DNA from: Physocladia obscura
Taxonomy: Eukaryota > Chytridiomycota > Chytridiomycetes > Chytridiales > Chytriomycetaceae
Length of the DNA: 11,167 bases
Direction: 5' to 3'
NCBI GenBank assembly: GCA_027596945.1
Contig: JADGJH010001229.1
Location: 1-11,167 of the forward strand
Part shown: piece after piece, positions 1-7,714 of the stretch
Numbering within the stretch: position 1 is the first letter of the stretch
Layout of the letters: every line of letters begins with the position of its first letter
Program-made: the position numbers and the translations under genes
Notes under the pieces: model-generated
Database searches by the model: none
What the model was told of the DNA's origin: nothing
Seen by the model: the letters and a program-made list of their open reading frames with translations, nothing else

Positions 1-37
1 CCTTTGTTTCTTATAAAAAAAATTTAAAAAAATTCAG

Positions 38-720
38 TATCCATCCCTGTCCCAAAAATCACTAGAACTTGTCGGAAACCTAGTCCGTCTCTTTCCATCT
101 AAGCTCCTCAACCTTGATGAAGAAGTTCTGGAAAATATTTTATCCGTGTTGGTTTTTGGAACAATAGAGAGCACTATTTTGGAGACCCAAAAACTCTCAT
201 TTGAAGCAATCACTTGTGTTGCTGTGTTTTGCATTAGAGAAGTGCGCAATGGTCGTGATAATGAGATAATGGCACTGTATCCTAGTATGGACGCAATGCT
301 TCGGCATTTACTGGATTATATGCTGTTTAAAGAATTTGATCCTGATCTTGTTGAATTTGTCGGAGAAGCGTTCTACGCACTCGTGATTTTACGGCATGTG
401 AGTAACTAGTCTTTACGGCTCAACTTGTTTAATTTTATTATTATTATTGTTAGAGTGTGTATGTAACACTGGCCCAGCAACTTCTTGAATCTCAACCAAC
501 TCTGGAGAGAAGGATCCGGCTTAAAAATGCGTTTGAAGCGTTAACAGCACAGATGTTGTCATCCTCAAATGCAATGGCCAAACATGGCGGGTCGCAGGAA
601 ATAAGCAGTACCACTGCTGTAGCGATCAATGGATTATTGGATGGCAAAGAATTTAAGGCGTATTTTAATGCATTGTTGAAATTTCTTATGAATGTGCGAG
701 GATTCTTGCGTGTGCGTTAA
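38..720 (+). CDS. Exportin-4-like nuclear transport receptor, C-terminal part (5' truncated; exons 38-397 and 454-720)
   Basis: Two exons join in phase 0 to give a 208-residue C-terminal fragment ending at TAA 718-720. The left exon follows a TTCAG acceptor at 33-37, and the upstream exons lie outside the window. The chain is helical and HEAT-repeat-like. It carries SLELVGNLVRLFP, GEAFYALVILRH, then RIRLKNAFEALTAQ, and ends in NVRGFLRVR. As I recall the family, animal exportin-4 ends with the same order: GEAFY-LV, a segment with AF-KLTA, and a terminal NV-G-L-V-basic motif. Exportin-4 is a RanGTP-dependent karyopherin that moves cargo such as eIF5A out of the nucleus. This fragment is the cargo/Ran superhelix end, and the N-terminal importin-beta domain is not seen. 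A loop around ALTAQ to GKEFK is Ser/Ala-rich and probably divergent. Another exportin is possible but fits less well. Confidence 0.8.
398..453 (+). other. Intron, exportin-4-like gene
   Basis: This is a 56-nt GT-AG intron with donor GTGAGT at 398-403, a T-rich tract, and acceptor GTTAG ending at 453. Splicing is phase 0 (CAT | AGT). Reading through meets a stop soon after the donor, so removal is needed to join the two conserved parts of the protein. A CTCAAC-like branch site sits near 419-424. Confidence 0.85.
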
Positions 721-1396
721 TTTGATAAAAACTGCATTTCAAAAAAACAGACCAAAAAAAATAAAAACACTGGAATCTAAGAGCCAGTGCATAAACCTGG
801 GCTATATTTAAGTGCCCTACTAATTGAAAGGCATTATGACAACTCGTTCGTGCAAAACCGGTGATTACTTGAATTGAGTTGAAACATGAGCATACTCGAA
901 AAATTTGTTGCTGTCAAGGCCAGTCAATCTCATCTTCAGTAATTCAGCTCCAGAGACTCCATCAAGAAGTTGAAACAGTTATTTTGTCCAGACCGCATGT
1001 GCCAAACAAATATGATTTCAGCTGAAAGAAATTGTAGTGTGCGCAAACCATACAATACTCGAGACCCTGCTGTCAAATCAATATTTCCTGATACTCCAGA
1101 ACAACCACGCAAGTTGGATTTTTTTTAAAATCATATATGAACTTGTATATTCATAAAAGAGGCTGCTTTTTCTTTTGAAATACTCAATGTAACCATAAAG
1201 TTCAAAAGTGGTTTTATTAAAATGTCTACATATGCCACAGCAATGCACAGACATTTCCTTATATATACTCTTGAAAACATCTTTAAATCAATCTGTTTAA
1301 AGGTAATTAAAATGTCTTCGATTTGGCTGCTCAAACATTTCTTGATAAATGCGATGAGAATCCCAAATGGGCAATTAAACAGTGTTGTTGCTGTGA
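721..1396. other. Gene-free spacer, 5' flank of the transposase relic
   Basis: There is no open frame with recognisable protein features. Short reading fragments occur around 880-1120 and 1222-1390, some Cys/Lys-rich, and could be the eroded N-terminal part (zinc-finger/BED region) of the hAT relic to the right, but I cannot match them to the family. I did not find paired terminal inverted repeats by eye. Confidence 0.4.
760..765 (+). terminator. Poly(A) signal of the exportin-4-like gene
   Basis: AATAAA lies 40 nt after the TAA stop, inside an A-rich stretch. It is the usual eukaryotic cleavage/polyadenylation signal and is placed as expected. Confidence 0.5.
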
Positions 1397-1808
1397 AAGA
1401 GTCCCCACGACGTCGAGGAATTAAAAACTGCATGGGTGAATGCTGGCAACCTTGAAAACCAATTTAATACAGTTATTCAAGATGTTGTGGCACATTGGTA
1501 TTTCACATTTGACATGATAGATAGAGCATTAAAACTGCAAATTGTAATCATTAACTTGACAAACTTTGATCAAGCATATTCAAATTGTAAATTATCCAGG
1601 TTTCAATAGGAAAAATTCAAAATATAATATCTTTCTTGAAAAAGTGATATTTTCTGTCAAAAAAGAATATCAATGGTTATGTAAAATGACAGCGGACTAT
1701 TTAGCAATTTCAGACTAATTAGCTCCCTTTGAGCGTTTATCTCAGATTTTAGAAACATTATCTCTGCAAAAAGAAATTGACTTTCCTGAAAACTCTAGAG
1801 TATTAATT
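1397..1808 (+). pseudogene. Eroded hAT-family DNA transposase fragment
   Basis: Frame 1397-1606 is open for 70 codons without a proper start. It contains VIQDVVAHWYFTFDMIDRAL followed by KLQ. This is the hAT hallmark, normally of the form DVxTRWNSTYDMIxRALxLR, which precedes the C-terminal half of the RNase-H-like transposase core. It ends in TAG at 1607. After a frame change, 1665-1808 reads EYQWLCKM, a stop (TAA 1716), then LAPFERLSQILETLS, matching the following 'W..L...L.PF...T..LS' segment of hAT enzymes. Stops and a frame change mean it cannot make a transposase. Intact hAT enzymes cut and paste DNA with a DDE-type site and leave 8-bp target duplications. The C-terminal dimerisation region and the termini were not found. 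Confidence 0.7.
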
Positions 1809-1811
1809 TAA

Positions 1812-2047
1812 TTTGCACTCATCTGATCTTCTGACATTAACAAATTAGAAGACATTTGGTTTTATGTGGTTCTGTAAATTTTTCATTCCTCCCACAATTT
1901 CTGAATTTTCGCCTGCAAACTCAGGAACCTGACAAAATTTTTTTGCCAGGGAACAGGATGGTTGTTAATTTAGTGCCACTATATTATCCACTTTGCGCTC
2001 ATTTTTGGCGCTGTGGCTGTTTTTTGTTGGCAATTTTGCTTGCCCTA
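1812..2047. other. Spacer between transposase relic and monooxygenase promoter
   Basis: AT-rich DNA. A 93-codon open frame crosses it (1856-2137) but starts without ATG context, is rich in Phe and Leu from T-runs, and resembles no family. I see no gene here. Confidence 0.4.
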
Positions 2048-2139
2048 TTTTCTGATTATATCACAATTTTCAACGCCACAGTCTCAGGTTTTCCTCAAAG
2101 TTTTTTCAAAAAAATTTTCCTCAAAAAATTTTTCTGATT
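2048..2139 (+). repeat. Nested short direct repeats in the monooxygenase 5' region
   Basis: TTTTCTGATT occurs at 2048-2057 and 2130-2139, and TTTTCCTCAAA at 2089-2099 and 2115-2125, so two repeat pairs are nested directly upstream of the monooxygenase start. Between them lie A- and T-runs. They could be regulator sites or slippage products of A/T tracts. Function is inference only. Confidence 0.45.
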
Positions 2140-2141
2140 TA

Positions 2142-2157
2142 TTTATAATCTTATAAA
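2142..2157 (+). promoter_or_regulatory. Possible TATA-like elements upstream of monooxygenase
   Basis: TTTATAATC and TTATAAACAC lie 18-33 nt before the ATG at 2175. If used as TATA boxes they would imply an extremely short 5' UTR, so they may be mere AT-richness. Confidence 0.25.
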
Positions 2158-2174
2158 CACTAAAGTTTGAAGAC

Positions 2175-3500
2175 ATGCCATCCGTGATCGTAATTGGAGC
2201 GGGACCCGTAGGAGCGGCAACAGCCTTGGGCCTCCAGCAGCGTGGATTTGACGTGCGGCTCTTTGACCGAATTGACTTGACAGCCGCAATGCAAGAAGCG
2301 CAGCGCAGCAAACAAGCAACCGTGCGCGTCGAGTTCAGCGAAACGCCGGGCGGCGGCGGCGTGTCCCTCTCGCGCAACGGCCTCACCGCCCTCGAAACGC
2401 TCGGCGTGCTGGAACCCGTGCTCCGCTGCCCACACGTTCCCGTCGCGCACTTCTCTATGATGAAGGCGGACGGCACGGACCCAATCAACCACTTTGCGCT
2501 GCGCCACAAAGCCGCGTCCGTGAAGCAGTTCCTGCGCCACACGCTGCACACGCCGATCCTGAAGGCGTGCAGCGACGCCGGGATCAAAATCACCGTGTCC
2601 AAAAAACTTGTGCATGTGGTTGAGATTGACGGCGGCGTGAGGGCCGAGTTTGCGGACGGGACGGTTGCCACGGCTGATTTTCTCATTGGTGCTGATGGAA
2701 TCCATTCGGTCACGCGCCGCATTGTGTTTCCCGAGACCCCCAAGCCCAAGTTCTGGTCGATTGGCTATATTGGCGTCTTTGAGCGCGGTCAGGTTGTTGA
2801 TGGCGTGCCGGTGGAGTGCGATGAAGTCATGGGGCTGTACAACGACCAAGTGTCCGGAAACTTTATCTTCACAACTGACTGCTCTGAAAAGTACGGCTCT
2901 TGGATGATTATGCAAGTCGACAAAGGCCCGGCCAATGACCAGGTCGAAGACGATGAATGGAGGCCGTATACCGACTTGCCGACCGAGTCTAAAAAACTTG
3001 CTGGGGTTGTTGAAGGATGGGGCGTGCCACAGAGTATGGTGAACTGCGTGCGTTTTGCAAACAGAATCACTCCCGTTTCAATCTATGATTTGCACGACAT
3101 GTCAACTTTCAGTAAGGGGCGTGTTCTATTGGTCGGTGACGCTGCGCACGGCACGATTCCTACGATCGGTCAAGGTCTAAACACCGGTTTTGAAGATGCT
3201 GCAGTCTTGTCGGACTTATTTGCAGAGTTTCCTGCATCGAATGCAGCTGAAAATTACAAGACTGTGTTCGAGCTCTATGATAAAATCCGCCTTCCACGTG
3301 TGCGTGCAATTTATTTGAGCGCAAGAGATGTTGGTACCAGAATGAAGGCAAAATCAGAATTTCAAGCCAGAGTTGGTCGCTTTATGATGCGCACTGTTTT
3401 TTCGCTCCTTTCGCTTTTTGGGGTTGGTGATGTTGGCGTTTACGACTATAGAAAAGATGTGGAGAAAGTTTTGTCCGAGTATAGAGCCACAAAGCACTGA
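2175..3500 (+). CDS. FAD-dependent monooxygenase (PHBH-fold, class A)
   Basis: A 441-residue, intronless, intact frame. It uses FAD and NAD(P)H to put one oxygen atom of O2 onto an aromatic or related organic substrate. The Rossmann fingerprint GAGPVG is at residues 8-13, with an acidic residue (D31) at the end of beta-2 for the FAD ribose. The DG motif GADGIHS is at 172-178, and the GD motif GDAAHGTIPTIGQGLNTGFED at 321-341 includes the GQGLN that contacts FAD phosphate. Length is normal for the salicylate-hydroxylase/kynurenine-monooxygenase-like group. The tail has a hydrophobic stretch at 403-417 that could touch a membrane. There is no signal peptide. The substrate cannot be told from sequence. 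Base composition is odd: about the first half is GC-rich with GC-ending codons, while the last third is close to the AT-rich surroundings. It converges on the tandem-GNAT gene downstream. Bacterial origin is possible but unproven. Confidence 0.92.
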   Translation: MPSVIVIGAGPVGAATALGLQQRGFDVRLFDRIDLTAAMQEAQRSKQATVRVEFSETPGGGGVSLSRNGLTALETLGVLEPVLRCPHVPVAHFSMMKADGTDPINHFALRHKAASVKQFLRHTLHTPILKACSDAGIKITVSKKLVHVVEIDGGVRAEFADGTVATADFLIGADGIHSVTRRIVFPETPKPKFWSIGYIGVFERGQVVDGVPVECDEVMGLYNDQVSGNFIFTTDCSEKYGSWMIMQVDKGPANDQVEDDEWRPYTDLPTESKKLAGVVEGWGVPQSMVNCVRFANRITPVSIYDLHDMSTFSKGRVLLVGDAAHGTIPTIGQGLNTGFEDAAVLSDLFAEFPASNAAENYKTVFELYDKIRLPRVRAIYLSARDVGTRMKAKSEFQARVGRFMMRTVFSLLSLFGVGDVGVYDYRKDVEKVLSEYRATKH

Positions 3501-3560
3501 GATCTAAGTTTTTTTAAGTAGAACTGAAGTATTAGAAAGTATTTTTACTGCGATTATTCA

Positions 3561-3580
3561 AATAAAAAATTAGAAATAAA
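3561..3580 (+). terminator. Two poly(A) signals of the monooxygenase gene
   Basis: AATAAA is present at 3561-3566 and again at 3575-3580, 60-80 nt after the stop, in an A-rich context typical of a 3' UTR end. Confidence 0.5.
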
Positions 3581-4027
3581 TTACTTATAATGAAAACGAA
3601 AATCTGTACGACTGGAAAAGACTGTTTGCTGTAATATGTTATTTGGAAGTGGTAGAAAATCTCTCCAAATCTACATCCTAGATCATCTTTTCAACTTTCC
3701 AAACTCAGATGATTCTATATTGTGATTAATTTCGCTTTAAAATGAATGCCAGACATTAAGTGCCAAGCTCTTTCTGTCAGAGCTCTATTGATGCTGCTCC
3801 AACAAACAAAATATCTAGGTGCACCCTCGCACAAGTGCCATTTATGCTTTCTTGCATGCTTTCTCCTTGCCAACATTTTCCATCGAAAAATAAGTCAGGG
3901 ATGTAAATATATCAATATAAGGCAATTAAAAACTTTTCAACTACGCAATTTACACTCTGCCAAATTCCTCTTCTTGAAGTAGCCAAAGAAGTGTAAGGAG
4001 CAGTGGCGTTGTTAGGTTCATTAATTG
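3581..4027. other. Convergent intergenic region, no gene recognised
   Basis: It separates the 3' ends of the monooxygenase and tandem-GNAT genes. An ATG-started frame at 3746-3982 gives 78 residues, Cys/Leu/Phe-rich in the middle and basic at the end. It lacks any family motif or clear codon bias, so I treat it as chance or at best a relic. Nothing was seen on the minus strand. Confidence 0.4.
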
Positions 4028-4033
4028 TTTATT
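4028..4033 (-). terminator. Poly(A) signal of the tandem-GNAT gene
   Basis: TTTATT on the plus strand reads AATAAA on the minus strand, 91 nt after the stop codon of the minus-strand gene. Confidence 0.45.
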
Positions 4034-4124
4034 CCAAGCTCTTATATTACCCAGTCTTTCAATCCAACACATATCAAAAAGACAGATCAAACAAAGATGA
4101 AAAAATAATAATGTTATTCGGGAT

Positions 4125-5219
4125 TCATACTCTTAGCCGCGATAAATAAACACTGTCCACCCACTCTCCGCCAATTTGAAAAGTATTACTCATCCGTGAA
4201 GTTTCTACAAACCCCGCCCGTTTCAAAAGATTCAGACTAGCTGTGTTACGTGGATCCACATCTGCAACAAGCTTTTGTCCACCAAAAATATCAAAAAAAT
4301 ATGCGACCCATGAATTAATAGCCTCGGCCATCAATCCCATTTTCCAATAATCGGGATGCAGTAAGTACCCAATTTCTCCACTTCCCAAATCATCTAGTGG
4401 CTTGTAAACTCCGATTTTGCCAATTGCTTGATTGGTTTGTTTGTGATAAATGATAAAATCAAGGATGCCGTTGACGTTTTGAGTTTCATCATTTGTCAAA
4501 ACGGTGTTCATCCACTCTTCAGTCTGCGACAAATCTGTGTGCGGTAAAGTGGACCAATATGTCATAACGACGGGATTCGACAAGCACGAATGGATGAATG
4601 GAATATCCGAGGCGCAGTAGCGACGAAGAAGTAGATTCGGTGTATTTATTGAGCGAGTATTACGATACTGAGAGTGTGATGCGACCAACCAAGAATTACG
4701 TTGCAGTTCATGGTATACACTGTCTACCCAAACACCGTCAACTTGTATTGTTTTTTCCTTTCGTCCAGTTTCCTTGAAACCCATTTTCTCAACCATTCGA
4801 ATCGACGCATCATTGCGAGGATCAATGTTTGTTACGAGTTTCAAGATACCCACATCTTCGAAATATAGTTTGAGCAGTCGGTTCCAGGTTTCGCGCATGT
4901 AACCGGATCCCTGGAAACTTTTGCCAAGCAGAAATCCGATTTTTCCAACACCATCAGCATCCACCGCACCGTCAATGCCGGCAAGTCCAATTACTGTTCC
5001 GGTTTCTTTCAACACGATGACGAAATCGAGTACACCGTTGCTGTTGATTTTGTTGTTCTGGCCCATCACTTGTTCGATCCATTCTTTGGTGTAATTAGGA
5101 GACTTGTGTGGTTCAGTATTCAAAAACTTCATCACGTCAGCGTCATTCATGCATGCGTAAAGATTGAGATAGTCAGTGGGGCGATATTCTCGCAATTCGA
5201 GTCGTTCGGTTTCAATCAT
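4125..5219 (-). CDS. Tandem double-domain GNAT N-acetyltransferase (RimJ/RimL-like)
   Basis: A 364-residue, intronless protein with two copies of the Acetyltransf_3 type GNAT fold. Copy 1 (about 1-172) starts with the family opening ETERLELREYRPTDYLNLY, has acetyl-CoA-binding motif A FQGSGYMRE at 102-110, then NIDPRNDASIRMVEKMGF and WVDSVYHELQR. Copy 2 (about 192-364) repeats this order: LLLRRYCASDI, HPDYWKMGLMAEA at 288-300, DVDPRNTASLNLLKRAGF, and WVDSVYLSRLR. The two clearly share DPRN-AS and WVDSVY, so they arose by internal duplication. GNAT enzymes move acetyl from acetyl-CoA to an amine. RimJ/RimL relatives act on protein N-termini, others on small molecules or drugs, and the substrate here is unknown. 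Copy 2 lacks the usual glycine pattern of motif A (KMGLM in place of G-G-x-x-x-E), so it may bind CoA weakly or be structural. The start at 5219 gives the exact family N-terminus. Confidence 0.9.
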   Translation of the reverse strand: MIETERLELREYRPTDYLNLYACMNDADVMKFLNTEPHKSPNYTKEWIEQVMGQNNKINSNGVLDFVIVLKETGTVIGLAGIDGAVDADGVGKIGFLLGKSFQGSGYMRETWNRLLKLYFEDVGILKLVTNIDPRNDASIRMVEKMGFKETGRKEKTIQVDGVWVDSVYHELQRNSWLVASHSQYRNTRSINTPNLLLRRYCASDIPFIHSCLSNPVVMTYWSTLPHTDLSQTEEWMNTVLTNDETQNVNGILDFIIYHKQTNQAIGKIGVYKPLDDLGSGEIGYLLHPDYWKMGLMAEAINSWVAYFFDIFGGQKLVADVDPRNTASLNLLKRAGFVETSRMSNTFQIGGEWVDSVYLSRLRV

Positions 5220-5267
5220 CTAGTTTCCGAGTTGACAGCGATACAAAACACAAGGCAACTGGAGAGC

Positions 5268-5286
5268 TTTTTTTTTTTTTTTTTTT
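5268..5286 (-). promoter_or_regulatory. 19-nt poly(dA:dT) tract upstream of the tandem-GNAT gene
   Basis: An unbroken T19 run (A19 on the gene's strand) lies 49 nt before the tandem-GNAT start. Such tracts exclude nucleosomes in fungal promoters. It could also be a 5' UTR A-tract, the tail of an old retroposed sequence, or a length-uncertain homopolymer in the assembly. Confidence 0.4.
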
Positions 5287-5547
5287 GTTCTTCATATAAT
5301 GGTTATTGGACTGAAATTCAAGTCAGCAAATACCTAATGCTTTTTCAAATTGGGAGCTACTTTATATCCAGGTAAAACTGGGTAAAGGTAGTTTTGGACA
5401 ATTTAGATTGTTCTCAAGAACAGAACATTCACTCGAGAGTTTATTCGTTTTGATTGAATTTCCCAGATAAGTACCTGTCTTGGCGTTAATAAATCTCTCC
5501 GAGCATATAATCCAATTCATTCATGTGCATCTGAAAATATCTCAGGT
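5287..5547. other. Upstream flank of the tandem-GNAT gene, nothing recognised
   Basis: AT-rich spacer beyond the poly(T) run. Frames are closed or short and no repeats or RNA signals were found. Confidence 0.35.
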
Positions 5548-5819
5548 GCAATTTGCTTGCTTGTGAAGCGCGATTTCCTTGATACGCCGCCGGAACTCGA
5601 GAATAATAAAAAGACGATAAAGAATGTAAATTGAAAGCAGTAGCGGCTGATTTGGAATATCGCATTTATAACTGCACAGCTAAACCGGTGTACTGAAGCC
5701 ATACGGCCAGCATCTCAATGAGCATAATAAAGAGCCTTCCTACTCCAAATGCGTCTCTCATTGACGAGATGGGGCGGAACTTATCTTTGTTTGCAAAGCC
5801 TGAATGCAACGTTTGGCAT
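5548..5819 (+). pseudogene. Possible gene relic resembling a TFIIS central domain
   Basis: In one frame (5610-5819, broken by TGA at 5694) the reading is KAVAADLEYRIYNCTAKPVY, a stop, then SHTASISMSIIKSLPTPNAS and LIDEMGRNLSLFAK. This spacing resembles the TFS2M domain of TFIIS and Bye1/PHF3-type proteins. There, a helix of the form A-x-x-I/L-E-x-x-I-Y is followed by a K/Y-rich link, an S-I-x-x-N-L-K-like helix, and 'P-N-x-x-L' before the next helix. TFS2M proteins bind RNA polymerase II during elongation. A neighbouring frame at 5548-5630 (KRDFLDTPPELENNKK) could be the preceding piece after a frameshift. The match is by eye and weak in places. With stops and frame changes it is not a working gene as read, and a missed intron structure or chance are real alternatives. 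Confidence 0.28.
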
Positions 5820-6009
5820 TGATGAATACTTGCACAAACTTGCAACGACGAACTCTGCTTCAGCGAAAACTAAATCTTCTGAAATAGCGGGACTGTGAAT
5901 TCTCAAGATGTCTACGAACTGTTTAAGTCAACTATTTTGTTATTGATATGTTTTATAGACCAAAAACAAGCAATTCAAAGCGAACTTCAGAATCCACCGT
6001 CGTTCTTAA

Positions 6010-6207
6010 CCACGACTGATTGGAAACATTTTAATTGCCTCGGAGCTGCAGACTCGCGATTGGGTTCTGGAACTGTTGTTCGTAGGTTTACACATTTCAA
6101 AGAAACATGATAATTTTGAAGCTTGGCGGAAATCACTTATGCAAAAGAAGCTCTCCAAAGTGCACAACTCCTTCACAACACAATTGTTCCAACCAAAAAA
6201 CTTGTCC
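6010..6207 (+). pseudogene. Coding-like orphan fragment, function unknown
   Basis: A 66-codon frame is open between TAA 6007 and TGA 6208. It has no ATG near its left end and includes LQTRDWVLELLFVGLHISKK and HDNFEAWRKSLMQKKL. The pattern is amphipathic-helical, unlike a random AT-rich frame. It continues after the stop with FMDPISSLLSKF in the same frame to TAA near 6307. I do not recognise a family. Overlapping frames at 5895-6110 and 6107-6355 give less protein-like sequences and are probably shadows. It may belong to the same decayed gene as the fragment at 5548-5819. Confidence 0.25.
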
Positions 6208-6307
6208 TGACTCAATTTCATGGACCCCATTTCTTCCCTTTTGTCGAAATTTTGTTTTTGTTTTGGAAAATACGTGGTCGTCAAATTTTTGGTCTCAAAA
6301 GCCAAAT

Positions 6308-6672
6308 AATTGTGTTTGTCTGAGAATATACTGGATCATCCTTCCCAAAAAGTAACTGATAAGTCGTAGAACGCATTTAATCACATCCAACCAGAAATTC
6401 TCCTCCTCAATTCATCATCAAATAAAGCTTTGTCGCCATTGTTTCCATTCTTCTGTCGGTATTTTGAATTGGGACAATGGCTTTCAAGATGCCATTAACA
6501 CTTATGATGCGCTTCACAGTGACTTCATAATCGATCTGCTCATTTTTTGAACTCAATTGATTTTGGACAATTCACATCAAATACAAGTCAAATCGTTATG
6601 ATATTTTGGTTCGAGAAACATCTCTTCTGTATTTAAAGACATGTTACAATGCTATTTTATAAAATCCAGGTC
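6308..6672. other. Spacer 3' of the single-domain GNAT gene
   Basis: No gene is supported. On the minus strand a 37-codon frame (6384-6494) ends with ALFDDELRRRISGWM before TGA. It has no start or family match and could be another decayed exon end. No canonical AATAAA was found for the minus-strand gene that ends at 6673. Confidence 0.3.
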
Positions 6673-7263
6673 CTAAACAGACATTTTCATACACACAGCT
6701 TCGTCTGCCCTCACATAGGCATCTCCATATAGTGGAATTTTCTGAAAGCCGTTTTTTTCATACAGTTTGATTGCGTCCGGCAAGTAGGTTGCAGTTTCAA
6801 GTAGCAATAGTGAAATTCCACATTCCTCCTTTGCAATTTTCTTGAGTGAATTGACGATCAGAGAACCAATTCTATTTCCTCGAAATTTCTTCGCCACAAA
6901 CATGCGTTTGAGTTCTCCAACAAAACTCGTCTGTTCCTTTGATGTCAGGCGAACGTCATCCAAAGTAAAACCAAGCATCTTGGCGTCCATTTCGCCGATT
7001 TTTATTTTTCTGACTGCACCGCAACCAGCTTCGAATTCATGTTCGGTTCCATCAGGAAAAACAATTTGCGCGTATACAACGATAAACGTGCCTCGTGGTA
7101 GTGTAAAATCGGCGGCGGAGATTGTCCAGGAATAGTTTTCGAGTTTTGGATTTGCAGCAAGAAGCTCGTCTTTGAAATGAACGATCAGTCGTCGAGCAGA
7201 TTCAGACTCCAGGCTAACTGTCTCAACACGAAAGCGTACATGTTGACTTTGCTGGTTCATCAT
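6673..7263 (-). CDS. GNAT family N-acetyltransferase, single domain
   Basis: A 196-residue, intronless protein. The C-terminal half is a clear GNAT core: beta-4 and motif A as GELKRMFVAKKFRGNRIGSL (116-135), then LLLLETATYLPDAIKLYEKN (152-171) and GF. Here the Glu-Thr after the strand, the A-I-x-L-Y helix and the NGF turn are the standard ending of the fold. The loop that grips acetyl-CoA pyrophosphate is RGNRIG, with Arg where the consensus central Gly usually sits; this is common enough in active enzymes. The N-terminal part has a Tyr/Trp strand region and an insert of about 30 residues (84-115, GEMDAKMLGFTLDD) before motif A. It acetylates an unknown amine substrate in the cytosol. It is not a copy of the tandem-GNAT protein next door, because its type and motifs differ. 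Two adjacent ATGs (7263, 7260) are possible starts, and the first is used here. Confidence 0.88.
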   Translation of the reverse strand: MMNQQSQHVRFRVETVSLESESARRLIVHFKDELLAANPKLENYSWTISAADFTLPRGTFIVVYAQIVFPDGTEHEFEAGCGAVRKIKIGEMDAKMLGFTLDDVRLTSKEQTSFVGELKRMFVAKKFRGNRIGSLIVNSLKKIAKEECGISLLLLETATYLPDAIKLYEKNGFQKIPLYGDAYVRADEAVCMKMSV

Positions 7264-7714
7264 TCGATTATCTTGATTGATTTTTTTATTTTAAAAATGA
7301 CACGTAATCTAAACAAACCGGTGCAATTCACAAAGCAGATTTCAGAAAATCGTTAAATCTTTTTGAACATAAATAAATAAATACTTTTTTTGCTTCAAGC
7401 AAATAAATAAAGATACCAAATACATAATATCGGACAGGCAAGAAAAAAGTTCTAGAAATGCATTTCTTAATAGGAAAAACGAAACTGCTCCTTTTTACTC
7501 CCTCTCTTGTTCCCTACTGAAGTAACTGAAAATATGAAAATATAAAGTGAAATCTAAACAACTCAAGTCTCAAGTGAAATCCAGTTGGTCATTACAGCAG
7601 TTTGAATAAGTATGATTAGTATTTCTGTAGTATGTTTTGGCACAAATTACTCTAGTATAACTAACTTCTCAGATGACCAATTGTCAACTCAATTGCTGAC
7701 GGGTTCTTCAACAC
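7264..7714. other. AT-rich region upstream of the single-domain GNAT gene
   Basis: No gene is seen. It should contain the minus-strand GNAT promoter. At 7371-7410 the 10-mer AAATAAATAA occurs twice (7371-7380, 7401-7410) around a 7-bp inverted repeat. Confidence 0.4.
7389..7403. repeat. Small inverted repeat TTTGCTT-C-AAGCAAA
   Basis: Perfect 7-bp arms around a single C, framed by two copies of AAATAAATAA, about 126 nt upstream of the GNAT start on the minus strand. It could be a dimeric factor site, or chance in low-complexity DNA. Confidence 0.4.

Noticed and set aside
1131..1455. Frames of 77 and 100 codons on opposite strands before the hAT fragment
   Set aside because: No recognisable domain, and the two overlap. 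They probably reflect low stop density in eroded DNA.
2084..2915. Long minus-strand frames of 221 and 251 codons opposite the monooxygenase
   Set aside because: They mirror the GC-rich part of the plus-strand monooxygenase, where antisense stops are rare. Their Ala/Arg/His-rich proteins show no family motif.
2650..3351. Other frames inside the monooxygenase gene on both strands
   Set aside because: They are shadows of the intact 441-residue frame, which has all FAD motifs.
3746..3982. 78-codon ATG-started plus frame
   Set aside because: Compositionally odd (Cys/Leu/Phe clusters), no motif, and lies between two convergent 3' ends, so a gene is unlikely.
6107..6355. Overlapping plus and minus frames of 66-99 codons between the GNAT genes
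   Set aside because: They overlap each other in different frames and show no conserved features. At most one could be real, and the 6010-6207 frame is the better candidate.
6384..6494. Minus-strand 37-codon frame ending in ALFDDELRRRISGWM
   Set aside because: Looks protein-like at its end but has no start, family or splice partner. Too short to support.
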